From the NCBI RefSeq assembly GCF_026651875.1, contig NZ_CP104067.1, forward strand, positions 620,001-684,000: a stretch of DNA of 64,000 bases, read 5' to 3'. This document shows, piece after piece, positions 36,948 through 46,756 of this stretch (the stretch's first letter is position 1; the number at the start of each line of letters is the position of its first letter). The notes below the pieces were generated by a model. It was not told the origin of the DNA. It saw only the letters and a list, made by a program, of their open reading frames with translations, and ran no database searches. This DNA is from Alicyclobacillus fastidiosus. Lineage in GTDB: Bacteria > Bacillota > Bacilli > Alicyclobacillales > Alicyclobacillaceae. The translations under genes were made by a program, and so were the position numbers.

Positions 36948-37277
36948 GTGCTTGATACCTACACGGTGGTTGCTGAGCCTTCCCGGCGTCGCATCTTAGA
37001 TCGGCTACTTCAGTCCGACTCCAGTGTCACTGAACTGGCAAACGCTCTCGGCCTGTCACAGCCTTTGGTATCGAAACACCTTCGGGCGCTTCGTGAGAGT
37101 GGTCTAGTGCAGGTACAGGTCGATGCCCAGCGTCGCGTCTATTCGTTGGATGCCGGTCCACTTGCGGAGATCGATGAGTGGTTGAGTGCTTACCGAGCGA
37201 AGTGGAACCAACACGTTGACGCTCTGGAGGCGCACCTCGACGAGAGAAAAAACGCACGGGAGGGAAACACCAAGTGA
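36948..37277 (+). CDS. ArsR-family regulator
   Basis: 109 residues from GTG after GAGGGAG. Winged helix: AEPSRRRILDRLLQSDSSVTELANALGLSQPLVSKHLRALRESGLV (given as the H-T-H core at residues about 9-54). No Cys metal site, so it belongs to the branch that controls SRPBCC/AHSA1 genes. The stop overlaps the next start, and it is the first of a three-gene operon. Confidence 0.9.
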   Translation: MLDTYTVVAEPSRRRILDRLLQSDSSVTELANALGLSQPLVSKHLRALRESGLVQVQVDAQRRVYSLDAGPLAEIDEWLSAYRAKWNQHVDALEAHLDERKNAREGNTK

Positions 37278-37831
37278 AGTCACACATATTAAGGAATGCC
37301 AGGCTTACTCGAGGTGACGGTGATTGGGTCCTAGTGCTCGAGCGAACGCTCGATCATCCGCTTGAGGACGTCTTTGCCGCACTGACCGAGGCCGAACAAG
37401 TTCCCAGTTGGGCACCATTCACGACCGACAGAGACCTAACCGCGACCGGGGTGGTAGGCCTGTCACACATCGATATGCCTGAGGCCGAGGAACGGCAGGG
37501 GGAAGTCCTGCAAGTGAACGCACCGCGCTTGCTCGTGCTCAGGTGGGGTGACGATATCCTTCGATGGGAACTGAGCGGCGATGGAGAACGGACAGTGTTG
37601 GTTCTTCGACATCGCTTCGCGGATCGAAAGGAAGCGCCCTCCTACGCAGCGGGATGGCACCTTTGTCTCGATGGCCTCGCTGGGGCACTGACCGGAGAGA
37701 AGATGCCATCGATGGTCGGCCATAACGCGATGAAGCACGGTTGGCGGGAATTGTACGAACAGTATGCAGAGGCGTTCCAGGATACGTCCGCAGTCCTGAA
37801 GGACACAGCCAACGAGACCAGGGAGGGGTGA
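37274..37831 (+). CDS. SRPBCC (AHSA1-like) protein 1
   Basis: 185 residues; GTG start overlaps the arsR stop by 4 bp. LERTLDHPLEDVFAALTEAEQVPSW opens an AHSA1/SRPBCC ligand-binding fold, with later RHRFADRKEAPSYAAGWHLCLDGL typical of the family. These proteins bind hydrophobic ligands or assist Hsp90-like chaperones. Pairing with ArsR is a common Firmicute/Actinobacterial module. It is 3 bp from the second SRPBCC gene. Confidence 0.85.
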   Translation: MKSHILRNARLTRGDGDWVLVLERTLDHPLEDVFAALTEAEQVPSWAPFTTDRDLTATGVVGLSHIDMPEAEERQGEVLQVNAPRLLVLRWGDDILRWELSGDGERTVLVLRHRFADRKEAPSYAAGWHLCLDGLAGALTGEKMPSMVGHNAMKHGWRELYEQYAEAFQDTSAVLKDTANETREG

Positions 37832-37834
37832 TTG

Positions 37835-38272
37835 ATGAACAACCTCACGAAAATAAATATACGCAGGCCTGCGACTGAGGTATTTCAGGCTTTCGTCGAT
37901 CCGTCCAAAATCGGTGATTTTTGGTTTTCGTCGAGTTCTGAGCGCTGGGAGCAGGGCAAGACGATCACATTGAGGTATGACGAATACGACGCACAAGTTC
38001 CCATTAAAGTACTAGAAATCAAAGAAAACCAGGAAATTGTCTTCCAGTGGGGGACAGAGGGGGAAGGACATGTTGTGACCATCGCCCTGAAAGAATTGGA
38101 TGACTCGAACACACTCGTGGAAGTGAACGAAGCAGGCTTTCATGAAAACGATGATGACCTAATCACGAATTTGGTGGATAACAAAGAAGGCTGGGTTTAC
38201 ATGTTAACCTGTTTGAAGGCTTATTTGGAATTCGGCGTGAATCAATTGAGAGCGGCATTGGTGAAGGGCTGA
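37835..38272 (+). CDS. SRPBCC (AHSA1-like) protein 2
   Basis: 145 residues; ATG 3 bp after the preceding stop (GAGGGGTGATTG). INIRRPATEVFQAFVDPSKIGDFWF is the AHSA1 N-terminal strand-helix. FHENDDDLITNLVDNKEGW is the C-terminal helix. It belongs to the same lipid-like ligand superfamily, of unknown ligand, and is the last gene of the ArsR operon before a bidirectional terminator. Confidence 0.87.
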   Translation: MNNLTKINIRRPATEVFQAFVDPSKIGDFWFSSSSERWEQGKTITLRYDEYDAQVPIKVLEIKENQEIVFQWGTEGEGHVVTIALKELDDSNTLVEVNEAGFHENDDDLITNLVDNKEGWVYMLTCLKAYLEFGVNQLRAALVKG

Positions 38273-38320
38273 ATTAGTACAGCGCACAGGGTTTAAACGA
38301 ATGGGAGAGGACAGCAAAAT

Positions 38321-38360
38321 ACGGCCGCCTCAGATTGTAGCTGTCTGAGGCGGCCGTTCG
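38321..38360. terminator. Bidirectional terminator between SRPBCC and P450 genes
   Basis: ACGGCCGCCTCAG pairs perfectly with CTGAGGCGGCCGT around an 11-nt loop. Serves both convergent transcripts. Confidence 0.85.
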
Positions 38361-38377
38361 AATGCTACCCTCGAGCA

Positions 38378-39580
38378 CTACCGTTTGAAACGAATGGGAT
38401 ATTCCTTGACTCCGAATACAAAGGTACTTTGGATAGGCACGAGCGGTGTGCCTTCGTCAAACGTCAGGGTACCCAGCCGCTCTAATATCTTCGGTAGCGC
38501 AATTTGTGCTTCGAGGCGAGCGAGTGGAGCTCCCAAGCAGAAGTGAATACCGAGGCCAAAGCCTAAGTGGCGGTTGGGTGTGCGGTCAGGGACGAACCGG
38601 TCTGCATCGGGAAATTGCGCTTCATCGCGATTGGCGGCGGCCACCCAGGATACCACCTGAGATCCAGCCGCTATCCGCTGCCCTCTAATCTCCGTGTCCT
38701 CCGATGCGATCCGGCCGATGGCGACAATTGGCGGGTAGTAACGAAGTACCTCCTCAATCGCAGTATTTGTAAGCGTCGGCGTATTGCGCCAGCGCTCCTG
38801 CACAGCCATGTCTTCAGTCAAATATCGAACCGCATTCGCGATCAGATTCGTGGTGGTTTCATTCCCTGCCACGAGCAGCAGCAGACAGAAGCCCAAGAGC
38901 TCCTGTTCCGTTAGTTTCTGGCCGTCAATTTGAGCCTGCAGCAGGGCGGAGATCAGATCGTCTTGCGGATTTGCGCGGCGCTGTTTGAGGATGTCTCGGA
39001 AGTAGTCGTTGAGTGTCGTGCGAGCAATTCCCCGTTCGGCAACCACTTGTGCGAACGCCTCGTCCGTGTTGTTTTCCGGCGCCTTCACCAAGATGTCGGA
39101 CCATTTTTTGAACAACGCCCTGTCTTCGCTAGGAACGCCAAGCAATTCGGCGATGACGATGACCGGTAGGGGATAGGCGAGATCGTGAACCACATTCATC
39201 TCGGTGCCATCCGCAACCTGGTCTAGCAAATCATCCACGATATTCGCGATGCGCGGTGCCAGATCTTCAATGGATTTGGGTGTGAAGGCCTTGTTCACCA
39301 GTGCGCGCATTTGTGTGTGCTTGGGCTGGTCCATGACTAGCATGCTGTCCCCGCGAACATCCATTCCGCGGCGGGAGGAAAAGACGCGGTGATTGAGCAA
39401 CACATTGCGTGCGTCCTCGTAGGAAAAAACATCCCAACACGCCCTATCCTCGTCATAGCGAATCGGGGATGTCCTCCGCAAATCATCAAGTATCGGAAAA
39501 GGGTTCAGTTGAAGTGTTGGGGAGGCCAATTCTTTCATCGGGATGATAGTGGCGTAGCGCTGTGTGGTCCGTCCGTTCAT
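38378..39580 (-). CDS. Cytochrome P450 (CYP107-like bacterial class)
   Basis: 400 residues from ATG after GAAGGAAGG. Soluble bacterial P450: I-helix AGNETTTNL (acid-alcohol pair, E in place of D), ExxR in EEVLRYYPP, PERF-like FVPDRTPNRHLGF and the heme loop FGLGIHFCLGAPLARLEAQ with the ligating Cys. No reductase partner is adjacent, so ferredoxin/reductase come from elsewhere. Two matching palindromes in the promoter (39680-39714) suggest repressor control. Confidence 0.93.
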   Translation of the reverse strand: MNGRTTQRYATIIPMKELASPTLQLNPFPILDDLRRTSPIRYDEDRACWDVFSYEDARNVLLNHRVFSSRRGMDVRGDSMLVMDQPKHTQMRALVNKAFTPKSIEDLAPRIANIVDDLLDQVADGTEMNVVHDLAYPLPVIVIAELLGVPSEDRALFKKWSDILVKAPENNTDEAFAQVVAERGIARTTLNDYFRDILKQRRANPQDDLISALLQAQIDGQKLTEQELLGFCLLLLVAGNETTTNLIANAVRYLTEDMAVQERWRNTPTLTNTAIEEVLRYYPPIVAIGRIASEDTEIRGQRIAAGSQVVSWVAAANRDEAQFPDADRFVPDRTPNRHLGFGLGIHFCLGAPLARLEAQIALPKILERLGTLTFDEGTPLVPIQSTFVFGVKEYPIRFKR

Positions 39581-39679
39581 TCTCGCTGTTCCTTCCTTCT
39601 CGTTGATGTTGGGTCGGTTTACTCTCCTAAAAGAGGCGACCGGTGTCGAGGGACAAAGCGCCACACGACCGATCTCGAC

Positions 39680-39714
39680 TTGTATTATACAACTAACAAG
39701 CGTGTATCATACAA
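39680..39714 (-). promoter_or_regulatory. Paired operators in the P450 promoter
   Basis: TTGTATTATACAA (39680-39692) and GTGTATCATACAA (39702-39714) are 13-bp palindrome-like sites 22 bp centre to centre, two helical turns. The first covers the likely -10 (TATAAT on the minus strand). This arrangement is typical of a TetR/GntR dimer pair; the regulator is not identified here. Confidence 0.55.
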
Positions 39715-39782
39715 GTAAATTTTCCGACGTGGACTGTGTCCGGATGAGGACCAACGCTCGCGTCCATCAGCTCACAGGAGCA

Positions 39783-41162
39783 TCACGAAAGGGAACCAGT
39801 CGTCCTTTCGGGTTCGTCTGGGGGGGCTTGCGACTCGAACGACGAGACGGTTGGCGGGGTCGCGCCGGATAAATCGGTCAGGCTGTACACGTGCGAGATG
39901 CGAGGCATCAGCCGTGGGATGCGGGGGGAGCCAATGCGCCACGGTTGAAGGGAGTGTATCGGCATACAGACCTTGGGCTCGATGGCTTCGAGAATATTCA
40001 CCAAGTCACGCCGTGTGGCGTGTCCACTTGAGCCCATGGCGACAAATTCGAGACCGAAATGGTCGAGCCAGCGCAACATGTTCGCCCAAGCTGGATCATA
40101 CGGACCGAGAGGCGTGCCATCGGAATGCAGATACCGCCCGCCGTCGGCCGGCTGGATGTCGATGAGGTAGTGCAGTCTGCTGTAGGGGAGCTGTGCCGCA
40201 TAGACGTGTTCCAGTCCGCAAACGTCCGATGGGCGGATCTGCTTGACGCCTGTATCGCGCAACCACCGCGACAGAGCCTCTGGCAACCGCGCGTCTTCTT
40301 CCGCCCACACGGCGAAGTCGCTCACCCCTTCGAAGTGGTGGTACATGTAGGCGGTGACAGCGTCGAGTACAAGTTCGCGATTCGCCGCCTTGGCGGCACA
40401 ACGAAATGCATGAAGTCGTTCTGGATGGCGCTCATAGACATTGAAGTACACACCCGCGTTCGCCCGAACCGTTTGCTCCAGCACACCGCGCGTGACATCG
40501 TGCTCCGAAACGTTCTCGCTCGGATCCCCGAGGTCGCCGGAACGCGTTCCCTCGATGAACAGAACATCTGGATGAAATTCCCTGGCGAAGGTGATGAAGC
40601 GCTCCGTCTCATCGCGGTGGAGGCCATGCAGCCGCAGGTCGCCCGTGTAGACCAGGCGAGCGTCTGGCGTTTTGATGAAGATGGCGCTTGCGCCTGGGGT
40701 GCCGTGATCGACTGGAACGAATTGCAGGTGAAACGGTCCGAAATGGACCCATGTCTCGGGCTCGACGGGACGGTACGACAACGGTGAACGCGGGCCATCC
40801 GCGACAGCATCCAACACCTGCAAGATGCGATGGGTTCCTGTGGATGTAAAGACCGGCAAGTCGGTTCGGACGTAGGGGAGGAGTCCGGTGTGATCCAAAT
40901 GGCAGTGGCTGATGGCGATGGCGGTGTGCATCGAAGACACGCGATCATCCCCCTGGAAGATGCCTGCGATGTCTGGAGCTAGCCCTACGGCCATGAGGTC
41001 CATCGCCGACCTCGGCTGAAGCCGTTCGTCAAAACTCGGCACGTCGCCACGAAACGCGCGCCCCATATCAAAAATCAGTCGGTGTGAACCATACTCCATA
41101 CTGATGATGTTGCCACCGATGGTATTTGTGCCTGCATAGAATTTCCACGTCGTACACTGCAT
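39783..41162 (-). CDS. MBL-fold/beta-CASP hydrolase, RNase J-like
   Basis: 459 residues from ATG after GGAGGG. Metallo-beta-lactamase motifs: SHCHLDHTGLLPY (HxHxDH), the DHGTPGASAIFI region and YTGDLRLHG (motif 4 Asp). A beta-CASP-like insert is suggested by GTRSGD and the conserved GSSGHATRRDL near residue 410, then PIHSLQPW. RNase J is about 550 residues with a C-terminal domain that is missing here, so this is a short relative, likely nuclease or phosphodiesterase. It is monocistronic. Confidence 0.8.
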   Translation of the reverse strand: MQCTTWKFYAGTNTIGGNIISMEYGSHRLIFDMGRAFRGDVPSFDERLQPRSAMDLMAVGLAPDIAGIFQGDDRVSSMHTAIAISHCHLDHTGLLPYVRTDLPVFTSTGTHRILQVLDAVADGPRSPLSYRPVEPETWVHFGPFHLQFVPVDHGTPGASAIFIKTPDARLVYTGDLRLHGLHRDETERFITFAREFHPDVLFIEGTRSGDLGDPSENVSEHDVTRGVLEQTVRANAGVYFNVYERHPERLHAFRCAAKAANRELVLDAVTAYMYHHFEGVSDFAVWAEEDARLPEALSRWLRDTGVKQIRPSDVCGLEHVYAAQLPYSRLHYLIDIQPADGGRYLHSDGTPLGPYDPAWANMLRWLDHFGLEFVAMGSSGHATRRDLVNILEAIEPKVCMPIHSLQPWRIGSPRIPRLMPRISHVYSLTDLSGATPPTVSSFESQAPPDEPERTTGSLS

Positions 41163-41381
41163 CGCCGTACCCTCCAGACATGTGACGGTAGATGTGCCCG
41201 ACGAGTACGTAAATCTGTCGAGCACGTCAGAATACCACAAAAGTGAATGATTTGAACTCTGTTTTAATAATATTTTGTAAATTTAGATTTAGCAAAACTT
41301 AACTTGCCGCTTCCAATTGGGCTGTCCTACGATAGCGGTGCCAATAGCCGAGCCGGCCGCTAGAGAGGGGAGGTATGTCAA

Positions 41382-42266
41382 ATGAGTAGGCGCGTTCGCC
41401 GCAATCTGGTCGCGTATCTGATGTTGCTCCCAACACTGGTATTGCTTGGCGTGTTCACGGTCTATCCCATCATCAACTCGTTCATGATCAGTTTTTACAA
41501 TTGGGACATGATGAGCCCGATCAAACGGTTCGTCGGGTTGCAAAACTATCAACACATTCTCGTCGACCCACTGTTCCGTCGAGCATTTGCCAACACAATT
41601 CTGTACGTGGTGTGCTTCGTGCCAAGTGTACTCTTGTTGGGACTGCTCGCAGCCGTCTTGCTGAATGCCAAGATTCGATTTCGCGCCGCGTTTCGCACGA
41701 CCCTATTTCTGCCCTACATCACATCGCTCGCCGCCACGGGCATCGTGTGGTCGCGGATTTTTAATGGGCAGTACGGTTTGCTCAATTATCTGCTGAGCTC
41801 TTTGGGACTCCATGGGGTCGACTGGTTGAACGATGCCCGATACACCATGTTCAATCTCGTGTTGTTTGGCGTTCGGCAGAACGTCGGATACGTCGCGGTC
41901 GTTTTCCTAGCGGGCCTACAAAACATCAGCCGTGAGTACTATGAATCGGCCAACGTCGACGGTGCTTCGGCCTGGCGGAGATTTCGGTACATCACATGGC
42001 CCTTATTGTCGCCAACAAGCTACTTCTTGCTGCTTTTGACGACGATTGAAGCGTTCAAAGTATTTCTACAAGTCTACGTGCTATATGGCGAAAGTCCTGG
42101 CCCCAACGACAGCGGCCTTACGCTCCTCTACTATATGTTCAACGAGGGGTTTAGCGACTACAAGATGGGCTACGCGTGTGCAGCGGCCTATGTGTTATTC
42201 CTCATTATCTTCATCTTCACACTATTGCAGATGTCCCTGTCGCGAAGAGTGAACTACTCGGCATAA
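41382..42266 (+). CDS. ABC sugar permease, MalF-type (operon 2)
   Basis: 294 residues. Six membrane helices with LMLLPTLVLLGVFTVYPI at the N-terminus and the EAA loop YYESANVDGASAWRRFRYITWPLL. CUT1 carbohydrate importer. ATG follows GAGGGGAGG. Unusual gene order: permease, permease, binding protein, rather than binding protein first. No ATPase gene is adjacent. Confidence 0.92.
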   Translation: MSRRVRRNLVAYLMLLPTLVLLGVFTVYPIINSFMISFYNWDMMSPIKRFVGLQNYQHILVDPLFRRAFANTILYVVCFVPSVLLLGLLAAVLLNAKIRFRAAFRTTLFLPYITSLAATGIVWSRIFNGQYGLLNYLLSSLGLHGVDWLNDARYTMFNLVLFGVRQNVGYVAVVFLAGLQNISREYYESANVDGASAWRRFRYITWPLLSPTSYFLLLLTTIEAFKVFLQVYVLYGESPGPNDSGLTLLYYMFNEGFSDYKMGYACAAAYVLFLIIFIFTLLQMSLSRRVNYSA

Positions 42267-42312
42267 CCATGGACAGCTCACTAGCCGAAGGGACGAGGGG
42301 GGAGGGGAAGAA

Positions 42313-43119
42313 GTGAGAAAAGCTTGCATTTATCTATGTCTCGTCGTACTCGTCCTGTTCGTCATCGGCCCATTCGTCTGGATGCTTTCCAGTTCTGTCA
42401 AGCCAGAGGGTGAAGTGCTGACGAAAGTACCCCATCTGTTTCCATCCCATTTCGATTTTCGCAACTACCTTGATGCGTGGAGGTCAGCGCCGTTTGGCCA
42501 GTACTTCTTCAACAGCTTCCTCGTCTCTGCACTCGAAACTGGCTTCGATTTGACTTTCGGTGCGATGGCAGCATACGTGTTTGCGCGGATGGAGTTTGTC
42601 GGGAAGCGCGTCATCTTTCTAACCTTGCTAGCGACGATGATGGTTCCTGGTGAGGTTCTACTGATTCCAAACTACATTACCTTGACGCAGCTGAACTGGA
42701 TCAACACCTATCAGGGACTCATTGTCCCATGGATGGTGAGCGTGTTCACCATCTTCCTCATGCGCCAATTCTTCCTGACGTTGCCACAAGAGATTTTTGA
42801 CGCCGCGGACCTGGATGGAAGTGGTCCGATGAGGACGTTGTTCGGCATGGTGATGCCACTGTCCAAACCAGTTTGGATCACGGCGGCCATCATCAAGTTT
42901 GTCGGCAGTTGGAACGCCTTTCTGTGGGTTCTCATCGTCGCAAACTCGCCATCGTACTACACGCTCCCGGTCGGGTTGGTGAACTTTTCTTCCAATGTAG
43001 GAACGGTCTACAACCAGCTGATGGCCGCGGCCACATTCAGCGTCATTCCGCTCGTCGTCGTGTTCTTGATCGGGCAGCGCTATTTTATTGAGGGCGTGGC
43101 ACGAGCGGGTATCAAATAG
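42313..43119 (+). CDS. ABC sugar permease, MalG-type (operon 2)
   Basis: 268 residues. GTG start after GGGGAGGGGAAG. N-terminal VLVLFVIGPFVWMLSSSVKPEG and EAA loop PQEIFDAADLDGSGPMRTLFGMVMPL are MalG-type. The second channel subunit of the operon at 41382-44468. Confidence 0.92.
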   Translation: MRKACIYLCLVVLVLFVIGPFVWMLSSSVKPEGEVLTKVPHLFPSHFDFRNYLDAWRSAPFGQYFFNSFLVSALETGFDLTFGAMAAYVFARMEFVGKRVIFLTLLATMMVPGEVLLIPNYITLTQLNWINTYQGLIVPWMVSVFTIFLMRQFFLTLPQEIFDAADLDGSGPMRTLFGMVMPLSKPVWITAAIIKFVGSWNAFLWVLIVANSPSYYTLPVGLVNFSSNVGTVYNQLMAAATFSVIPLVVVFLIGQRYFIEGVARAGIK

Positions 43120-43166
43120 ATTTGCAAACGCTGCACCAAACCACCACTCAACGGGGGAGATCAGGT

Positions 43167-44468
43167 TTGAAGAACAAACACTGGCTAAATCTTTCAGCTG
43201 TCCTCGTGCTCGGGACAACGTTAACAGTCGGCTGTGGCACAGGAACGGGCAACGCGCCGGGGCAAGCGGCATCGCAGAAGAGCGGATCGGCTCAGGGTGG
43301 CACAGCCACGGCTCCAGTGACCATCACGTTTTATGAGTCGATGAGTGCCACACAGGGCAAGGAGCTGCAGAAGCTGACCGACGCGTTTCACCAGCAAAAC
43401 CCAAACATCAATGTGCAGCTGGTGTTCACTGGTTCGTACACGACACAGCAGCAGAAGTTGACCGCCGCCATCGCCGCCAAGAAACCGCCGACGATGGCGC
43501 AAGTGGAAGACACTTGGGAGACGGAGTACTATGACAACGGCCTGCTCGATCCCGTTCAAAACCTGATTCCCAAGTCCACAATCGACGATTTGATGCCAAT
43601 TTGGAAGCAGGATAACTCCTATGACGGGAAATTGGTCTCCGTACCTTTTAACAAATCCGACTATATTCTCATGTACAACGCGGATGACTTCAAGAAAGCA
43701 GGGATCTCCGCACCGCCAAAGACGTGGAACGAGCTGGAGCAGGACGCCATTAAGCTAACGCAAAAAGCGGGGGTTCCGGGTCTTGGCATGCAGGCTGATT
43801 ACTATACGTTTGAAATGCTCATGGAGCAGGCGGGCGGAGATCTGCTGACGAGTGACGGCAAACAAGCAGCGTTCAACAGTCAAGCTGGAAAGGACGCGCT
43901 CAATTTCATGAATCAGCTTGCCAACAAGGACAAGGCGGCGAAAGTCATCAGTGGCAACGCCTACCTCTCGGACGGCTTGAACACCAACGAATACGCCATG
44001 GATTTAGACACGGTCGCGTCCTTGTCGTTTATCACCAACGCGAACATCCACTTGAAGACTGCGCCGCTGCCACAAGGCGTGAAAGCAGCCGTGCCGACAG
44101 CGGGGACCAACCTCGTGGTGTTCAACGGAGCGACGGACGCACAAAAGCAGGCTGCAGGAAAGTACATCGACTTTCTGATTTCGGATAAGAACACGATTGA
44201 ATGGGCGGAAGCTACCGGATACTTACCTGTACGACAAAGTGCGTTGACAGATCCGTCGTGGACATCGTTCATTCAACAGCATCCGAACGACGCGACAGGT
44301 CCTAGCGAACTGAGCCACGCCTACTTTTCTCCTCGCATCGGCACCTTGAGTTCCGCCATCACCGAAGAGACCACACAGGTTGGCAATTTCATCTCTGGTA
44401 CGCAGGATGTCGCGACGACGCTCGGGAATATGGCGAACGACGTAAACCAGGCTTTGGCGGGGCAGTGA
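43167..44468 (+). CDS. ABC sugar-binding lipoprotein (operon 2)
   Basis: 433 residues from a TTG after GGGGGAGATCAGG. Lipobox LTVGC with a Gly/Ala/Gln-rich linker, then a CUT1 binding protein (ITFYESMSATQGKELQKLTD, FHQQNPNINVQLVFTGSYTTQQQK, GVPGLGMQADYYTF). It is intact, unlike the binding protein of the 21-kb operon. It delivers an unidentified sugar or glycerol-phosphodiester-like ligand to the two permeases just upstream. Confidence 0.9.
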   Translation: MKNKHWLNLSAVLVLGTTLTVGCGTGTGNAPGQAASQKSGSAQGGTATAPVTITFYESMSATQGKELQKLTDAFHQQNPNINVQLVFTGSYTTQQQKLTAAIAAKKPPTMAQVEDTWETEYYDNGLLDPVQNLIPKSTIDDLMPIWKQDNSYDGKLVSVPFNKSDYILMYNADDFKKAGISAPPKTWNELEQDAIKLTQKAGVPGLGMQADYYTFEMLMEQAGGDLLTSDGKQAAFNSQAGKDALNFMNQLANKDKAAKVISGNAYLSDGLNTNEYAMDLDTVASLSFITNANIHLKTAPLPQGVKAAVPTAGTNLVVFNGATDAQKQAAGKYIDFLISDKNTIEWAEATGYLPVRQSALTDPSWTSFIQQHPNDATGPSELSHAYFSPRIGTLSSAITEETTQVGNFISGTQDVATTLGNMANDVNQALAGQ

Positions 44469-44690
44469 GCAGAAGATCTGCAAAAGACTTTCGCAGCCAC
44501 CCGCGAGTGGATGGCTTCGCCTGAATACACAATTGATCTCAACCAAAGTAATGCTCGGACCGTTCCTAATAGTGAAACATCTCGCTTCTATCCCCTGGCT
44601 CACAAGACTACGCTGGATAGGACAGAGATTCCGTTCGCTCTCGTCGGTTTGGTTGCGAGAGGCGCGTGATGGAGTCGGGAGGGAATCGCG

Positions 44691-45491
44691 ATGGGACTTG
44701 ATTTTTCGCTATTGCATCAGCAGTATATCGACGGCGAGTGGCGCGACGGCCAAAGTGGCCGAGCGTATCGGGATGAGAATCCGTATGACGGTTCTACGGT
44801 GGCCTTGTTTCAAACGGCCTCCAAGGACGACGTCGACCTAGCCTACCTGGCGGCACAGCGAGCTCAAGCTGTTGCACACCAAGGGCAAATTTGCATGTGT
44901 ACAAACCGAGTCATTGTACACCGCAGCGTGTATGAGCAGTTTGTAGACAAATTGGTGACCAAAGTCTCGTCGCTAAAGTGCGGCAGTCCGCACGAGCACG
45001 ATACGGTCATCGGTCCTTTGATCAACCATCGACAAGTAGAGCTATTGCTCCAGACGGTGGATGAGAGCGTTGCACAGGGAGCTGTCATCGCCTATCGAGG
45101 GGCGGTTGAAGGAAACGTCGTCGGACCGATTGTACTCACCGACGTAGCGCCGTCCATGGCGTGCGCCAGGAAGGAGATGTTTGGCCCAGCGATTGCCGTC
45201 ATCCCGGTCGAGTCCGAAGATGAAGCCGTTCGCGTCGCAAACGACAGTGATTTTGGCCTCAGCGGCGCCGTACATACCCGAAGCCTAGAGCGCGGTGTGG
45301 AAATCGCCAAGCGGATTGAGTCTGGTATGGTGCACGTCAACGATGGCACGGTCAACGATGAACCACTCGTCGCTTTCGGCGGTGAGAAGGCTTCTGGTGT
45401 CGGCCGCTACAATGGGGATTGGGCCCTTGACGAATTTACGACGTTCAAATGGATTTCCATTCAGCACGAAAAGCGCGACTACCCGTTCTAA
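44691..45491 (+). pseudogene. Aldehyde dehydrogenase with in-frame internal deletion
   Basis: 266 codons instead of about 480. The first 60 residues (QQYIDGEWRDGQSGRAYRDENPYDGS) and the last 205 (HQGQICMCTNRVIVHRSVYE to the C-terminus) match vanillin/ketoglutarate-semialdehyde-type ALDHs. About 215 residues between AAQRAQ and AHQGQ are lost, including the whole nucleotide-binding domain and the ELGG catalytic Glu. The catalytic Cys survives (QICMC). The junction is at about 44875. It cannot be active. Confidence 0.88.
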
Positions 45492-45725
45492 CTGGATTTG
45501 CACTGTCGGAGAGGGTGAAATTACCTCGTCTAGCCCACCGGGTGTGCATCTTTGTTGATACTGCGCATTCCTTCACTGTCACCAATCCGTTCACCCGTTA
45601 ACATCAGTCTGACAACTTTGTTCCAATGATTGTTAGCTATATCGTTCGACATAGGAGCTTGCAATAAACTCAATTTGAGATTCAGAACATCAAGTTCTGG
45701 TCTCGTGAAGGAGCGTGTCAATTTT

Positions 45726-46673
45726 ATGGATAGTGAGCCTATCTTTGATGTCGCACATCTTGGACACGTCGAACTGTTGACGGCGAAGCACGACGCGAGT
45801 GTCCAGTTCTTCACGGACGTATTGGGAATGGAAGTGGTGGCTGAGAGCGGACCATCCACGTATCTGAGATGTTGGGGGGACTATGAGGAATACTCTCTCA
45901 AGTTGACCGCTTCCCAGGACGCTGGAGTAGGCCACACCGCGCTTCGAGCCATGAGCCGGGGGGCACTCGAACGCCGCGTGCGCGCTATTGAGGCGGCCGG
46001 TGCCGGAATCGGTTGGATAGAAGGTGACCTAGGCCACGGGAAGGCGTACCAGTTCCGCGGTGCGGATGGACACTTGATGGAACTGTATTACGAAAGTAAG
46101 CGTTATCAACCACCCAAAGCACTGCGGCCTGCGTTGAAGAACCAACCGCAGAAATTCACAGGGCGAGGTGCCGCCGTTAAACACCTTGACCACGTGAACT
46201 ACTTTTCTTCCAACGTCGAAGCCGATGGGGCGTTTGTGGAAAAGGCACTTGGCTTGCGGCTGACCGAACAGATAATTCTGGACAACGGTCGACATCCTGG
46301 AATGTGGTATCGCGCGACGAATAAGTCTTACGACCTGGTGTACACGCAGGACGAGACCGGATCACGTGGGCGGTTGCACCACATTGCGTTTGCTGTCGAC
46401 ACAAATGAAAGCATTTGGCGCGCCGCCAACATCTTTGTTGACCACGACGTGTTCATCGAATTTGCACCGAGCAAGCACGCGATAAACCAAACCTACTTTG
46501 TCTATGTCTACGAACCGGGTGGCAACCGAATCGAAATCTGTTCGGGCGGATACCTCATATTCGACCCGGATTGGGAGCCTATCATCTGGACGGAAGCGGA
46601 ACGAAAGCGCGGTCAAGCGTGGGGCAATTCCACGGTGCCAAGCTTTCATACTTATGGGACGCCCGTAGTATGA
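45726..46673 (+). CDS. Extradiol dioxygenase-type (VOC) protein, catechol 2,3-dioxygenase-like
   Basis: 315 residues, about two VOC repeats. HLGHVELLTAKHDASVQFF opens the first domain and VKHLDHVNYFSS the second; RLHHIAFAV and NRIEICSGG hold the other ligands (His/His/Glu set). DGHLMELYYE marks domain 1. Family members cleave catechols or homoprotocatechuate next to a hydroxyl. A start at 45726 with GAAGGAG is chosen over the longer ORF. It is unexpected among sugar-acid genes; substrate unknown. Confidence 0.82.
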   Translation: MDSEPIFDVAHLGHVELLTAKHDASVQFFTDVLGMEVVAESGPSTYLRCWGDYEEYSLKLTASQDAGVGHTALRAMSRGALERRVRAIEAAGAGIGWIEGDLGHGKAYQFRGADGHLMELYYESKRYQPPKALRPALKNQPQKFTGRGAAVKHLDHVNYFSSNVEADGAFVEKALGLRLTEQIILDNGRHPGMWYRATNKSYDLVYTQDETGSRGRLHHIAFAVDTNESIWRAANIFVDHDVFIEFAPSKHAINQTYFVYVYEPGGNRIEICSGGYLIFDPDWEPIIWTEAERKRGQAWGNSTVPSFHTYGTPVV

Positions 46674-46756
46674 GATAATAGGGGATAGGTGGCGGATTGT
46701 TCGTGCGACGAATTCGACAGCCGCCAAAATCTATCGTGAGTAGGAAGATTGTACCA

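Noticed and set aside
40059..40787. 242-residue plus ORF
   Set aside because: Antisense of the RNase J-like gene; no start signal and skewed composition.
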